DNA from: Lingula anatina | Taxonomy: Eukaryota > Brachiopoda > Lingulata > Lingulida > Lingulidae | DNA: 33,880 bases | Direction: 5' to 3' | Assembly: GCF_001039355.2 (NCBI RefSeq) | Contig: NW_019775605.1 | Span: 193,192 to 227,071 of the forward strand | Part shown: one piece after another, positions 32,538 through 33,880 of the stretch | Layout: every line of letters starts with the position of its first letter | Position numbering within the stretch: the stretch's first letter is position 1 | Program-made: the position numbers and the translations under genes | Notes under the pieces: model-generated | Told to the model about the DNA's origin: nothing | Seen by the model: only the letters and a program-made list of their open reading frames with translations | Database searches by the model: none

Positions 32538-33023
32538 AGTGTGTAATATAAGTAAAGTTGTTTGACATTTTGTATGGGAAAAGTAAGAATTATCTAAAAC
32601 ATTTTTTTTTTCAATTTCACAACATCTAATTAGCCTCACATTAAACATCAAAAATTATGATTTGAGTTTTTTTGTGTAAGAGGTGACAAATTACCCATAA
32701 TTGTCCCCTGGAAAAGAATATATACTCATTTAAGATATCTCCTTACTACCAATACCACGTGCATATTCCTCCTTACAATCGGTTTCTGGAATCGGGTTAA
32801 GCACACCATTTCACAATGTCCTAAAGCTTGCCATATACCATCTATTGTACACATGGATGAGACATAGCATTGCTCTTGCTGTCTTTTGCTGCCCGTTCTT
32901 TCTATAGGAATTAGCCATGATCAGACAGGAAGAATCAGTTCAACAAAAAAGCCACCACGCTGTATGGAAAAGGGCACCTGGAAAAAGTACAATATGTTTG
33001 AAAAAAGTGAAAATTAAATTCCA
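32538..33023 (+). repeat. Satellite cassette, copy 4, at the array end
   Basis: Collinear with the other cassettes until AAATTCCAAC at about 33023, where satellite similarity ends. About nineteen monomers separate it from copy 3. Confidence 0.85.
32908..33006 (+). other. Candidate 99-nt exon, cassette copy 4
   Basis: Frame open and 99 nt, with the same weaker donor as copy 3. One Pro to Thr change relative to copy 1. Confidence 0.28.
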
Positions 33024-33579
33024 ACAAGGCAGCAAAGCTGTCACATGTACAGACAAAAATAGAAAATAATGATGCAAAATAGGTCATTTTGCCAATTTTG
33101 ATGCAATAATAAATAATGCTTATAATAGCACTGTTAGTCAACACTGAATTTTAATCATGCACAACAGGTACATGGTCAATAACAGGAGTTGAGCCAGAGA
33201 TATTTTCTGACAGTATTCCAAAGTATCTTTGTTGATCCATCCTCTATTTTGATGATCTTCCAACAGAAAAAAAAAATATATCAGTCAATATAAACTTAAA
33301 AATCCGAACGTCTTCCGGAAGCTGACCCAGAAGATGGTCTCAATCCATCCCTTCAATAAGATTACAGTATCAGGACCATGAAAGACCAAAGTCACATGAT
33401 GAAAGTCTCAATATTTGAAAAATGATGACAGTGCATAAAATAATATTACATAATGTTTGAAAACATAAATAACATACAACTGCTTATGTGGAAATACAGA
33501 AAATGTGCAGAGCTTCAGGCGGTTAAATATCACAAATGCAAGTGTTTGAGAAAAAAGTTATTAAGGAAAATAAACAAAA
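33024..33579. other. Right flank of satellite array, nothing recognised
   Basis: AT-rich sequence with no monomer similarity, no supported coding frame and no repeat shared elsewhere in the window. Confidence 0.5.
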
Positions 33580-33629
33580 CTAGAAAAGCACTCCGAGAGT
33601 GCAGACCTCTGCCCAGGCAGCAATTGTTG

Positions 33630-33692
<63 letters not shown>

Positions 33693-33880
33693 TACCTGCA
33701 TAATTTACCTCCATAATTATCACTGCTTCCTTATTATTAATCTAGCAGAGAGCTTAACCTTTGGGAGTTTACAGGGAGATATCAACAAGTGTGCTTTATG
33801 TAATCTCATTTAATGGCCTATTAATAATCAATTAGGCAAATTACTTTATAACTCAGAGCTTAGCTAAGTGATACCCAAGG
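33580..33880 (-). mobile_element. Helitron-like 3' end, third family (5' part beyond window)
   Basis: On the reverse strand a perfect 6-bp stem hairpin GCACTC-TCG-GAGTGC (33588-33602) is followed by TTTT and CTAG (33580-33583), then T. The spacer is shorter than in the other two families, but the structure fits a Helitron 3' terminus. A (TA)n tract lies about 30 bp inside. The element would extend to higher coordinates and leaves the window. No coding is seen. Confidence 0.5.
33631..33690. repeat. (TA)n microsatellite
   Basis: About thirty uninterrupted TA dinucleotides, just inside the Helitron-like terminus at 33580. Confidence 0.97.

Larger units (their letters stand above)
24751..33023. 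repeat. ~194-bp satellite array with higher-order structure
   Basis: The landmark AATAGTTAAACxTTAATAATT recurs about every 194 bp, giving roughly 33 monomers. Monomers fall into variants by the word after GCCAAAT: TCCATGGTAT (A), GCGGTGCC (B) and ACAGTGCC/ACGGTGCC (C). From about 29212 the order B-A-C-B-C-B'-A-C repeats from about 30745 with near identity, a higher-order period of about 1.53 kb. In the second round an A and a C monomer are fused by a deletion near 31878. Four ~550-bp non-monomer cassettes interrupt the array. Each monomer carries a near-palindrome (TGATAAGCTCATCA) and a possible hairpin (TGTCCAA ... TTGGACA). Confidence 0.92.

Noticed and set aside
24751-33023. Regular spacing suggestive of CRISPR or a tandem gene family
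   Set aside because: Whole ~194-bp monomers are repeated without unique spacers, and no coding frame is kept.
33453-33716. 87-codon + strand frame
   Set aside because: The second half translates (TA)n as Ile-Tyr repeats and the first half includes the Helitron-like terminus.

Overview
This window looks like repeat-dominated nuclear DNA of an animal, probably a marine invertebrate. It is AT-rich and intron-like, with no operons or dense genes. It carries a DIRS-order (tyrosine-recombinase) retrotransposon, Helitron-type elements, a LINE tail, a tRNA-derived SINE-like insert, a TIR transposon, many microsatellites and a long ~194-bp satellite array. The palindrome TAGGCCTA recurs as well. I cannot fix the phylum from sequence alone. 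No host gene is recognisable by homology. The best host candidate is a three-exon, 134-codon model at 13614-14984 that rests on splice signals and phase only.

Layout. 1-301 is the 3' end of a Helitron-like element inserted into a decayed DIRS-order retrotransposon, of which 302-2205 remains (end of RT/RNase H, tyrosine recombinase, and a B1-A2-B2 type repeat block). 2206-8500 is a patchwork of dispersed repeats, microsatellites, hairpins built on GGGGCAAAA, and a reverse-strand LINE tail (6442-6690). 8511-10968 is a non-autonomous TIR transposon with a 4-bp target duplication; a related empty site lies at 3751-3754. 11100-17240 is mostly unassigned, with the gene model and a second Helitron-type 3' end at 15484. 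A SINE-like insert lies near 17242-17394.

From 18050 the window becomes satellite-like. A ~2.5-kb segment occurs twice in tandem (18050-20603 and 20604-~23050), each copy ending in diverged satellite monomers, and the only ambiguous base (20594) lies 10 bp from the junction. A reverse-oriented Helitron (23264 to about 24750), of the same family as 1-301 and built around ~144-bp tandem subrepeats, separates the diverged edge from the homogenised array at 24751-33023. The array has ~194-bp monomers in a ~1.53-kb higher-order pattern, interrupted by four copies of a ~550-bp cassette. Each cassette holds a possible 99-nt phase-1/1 exon. After the array, a third type of Helitron-like 3' end lies at 33580 (reverse strand) and runs out of the window.

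Together this reads as the edge of a satellite array built up by nested insertion and local amplification, not as cooperating genes. The observations most worth checking are the exon-like cassettes, the TIR element with its empty site, the repeated Helitron termini and the edge-to-core gradient of the satellite.
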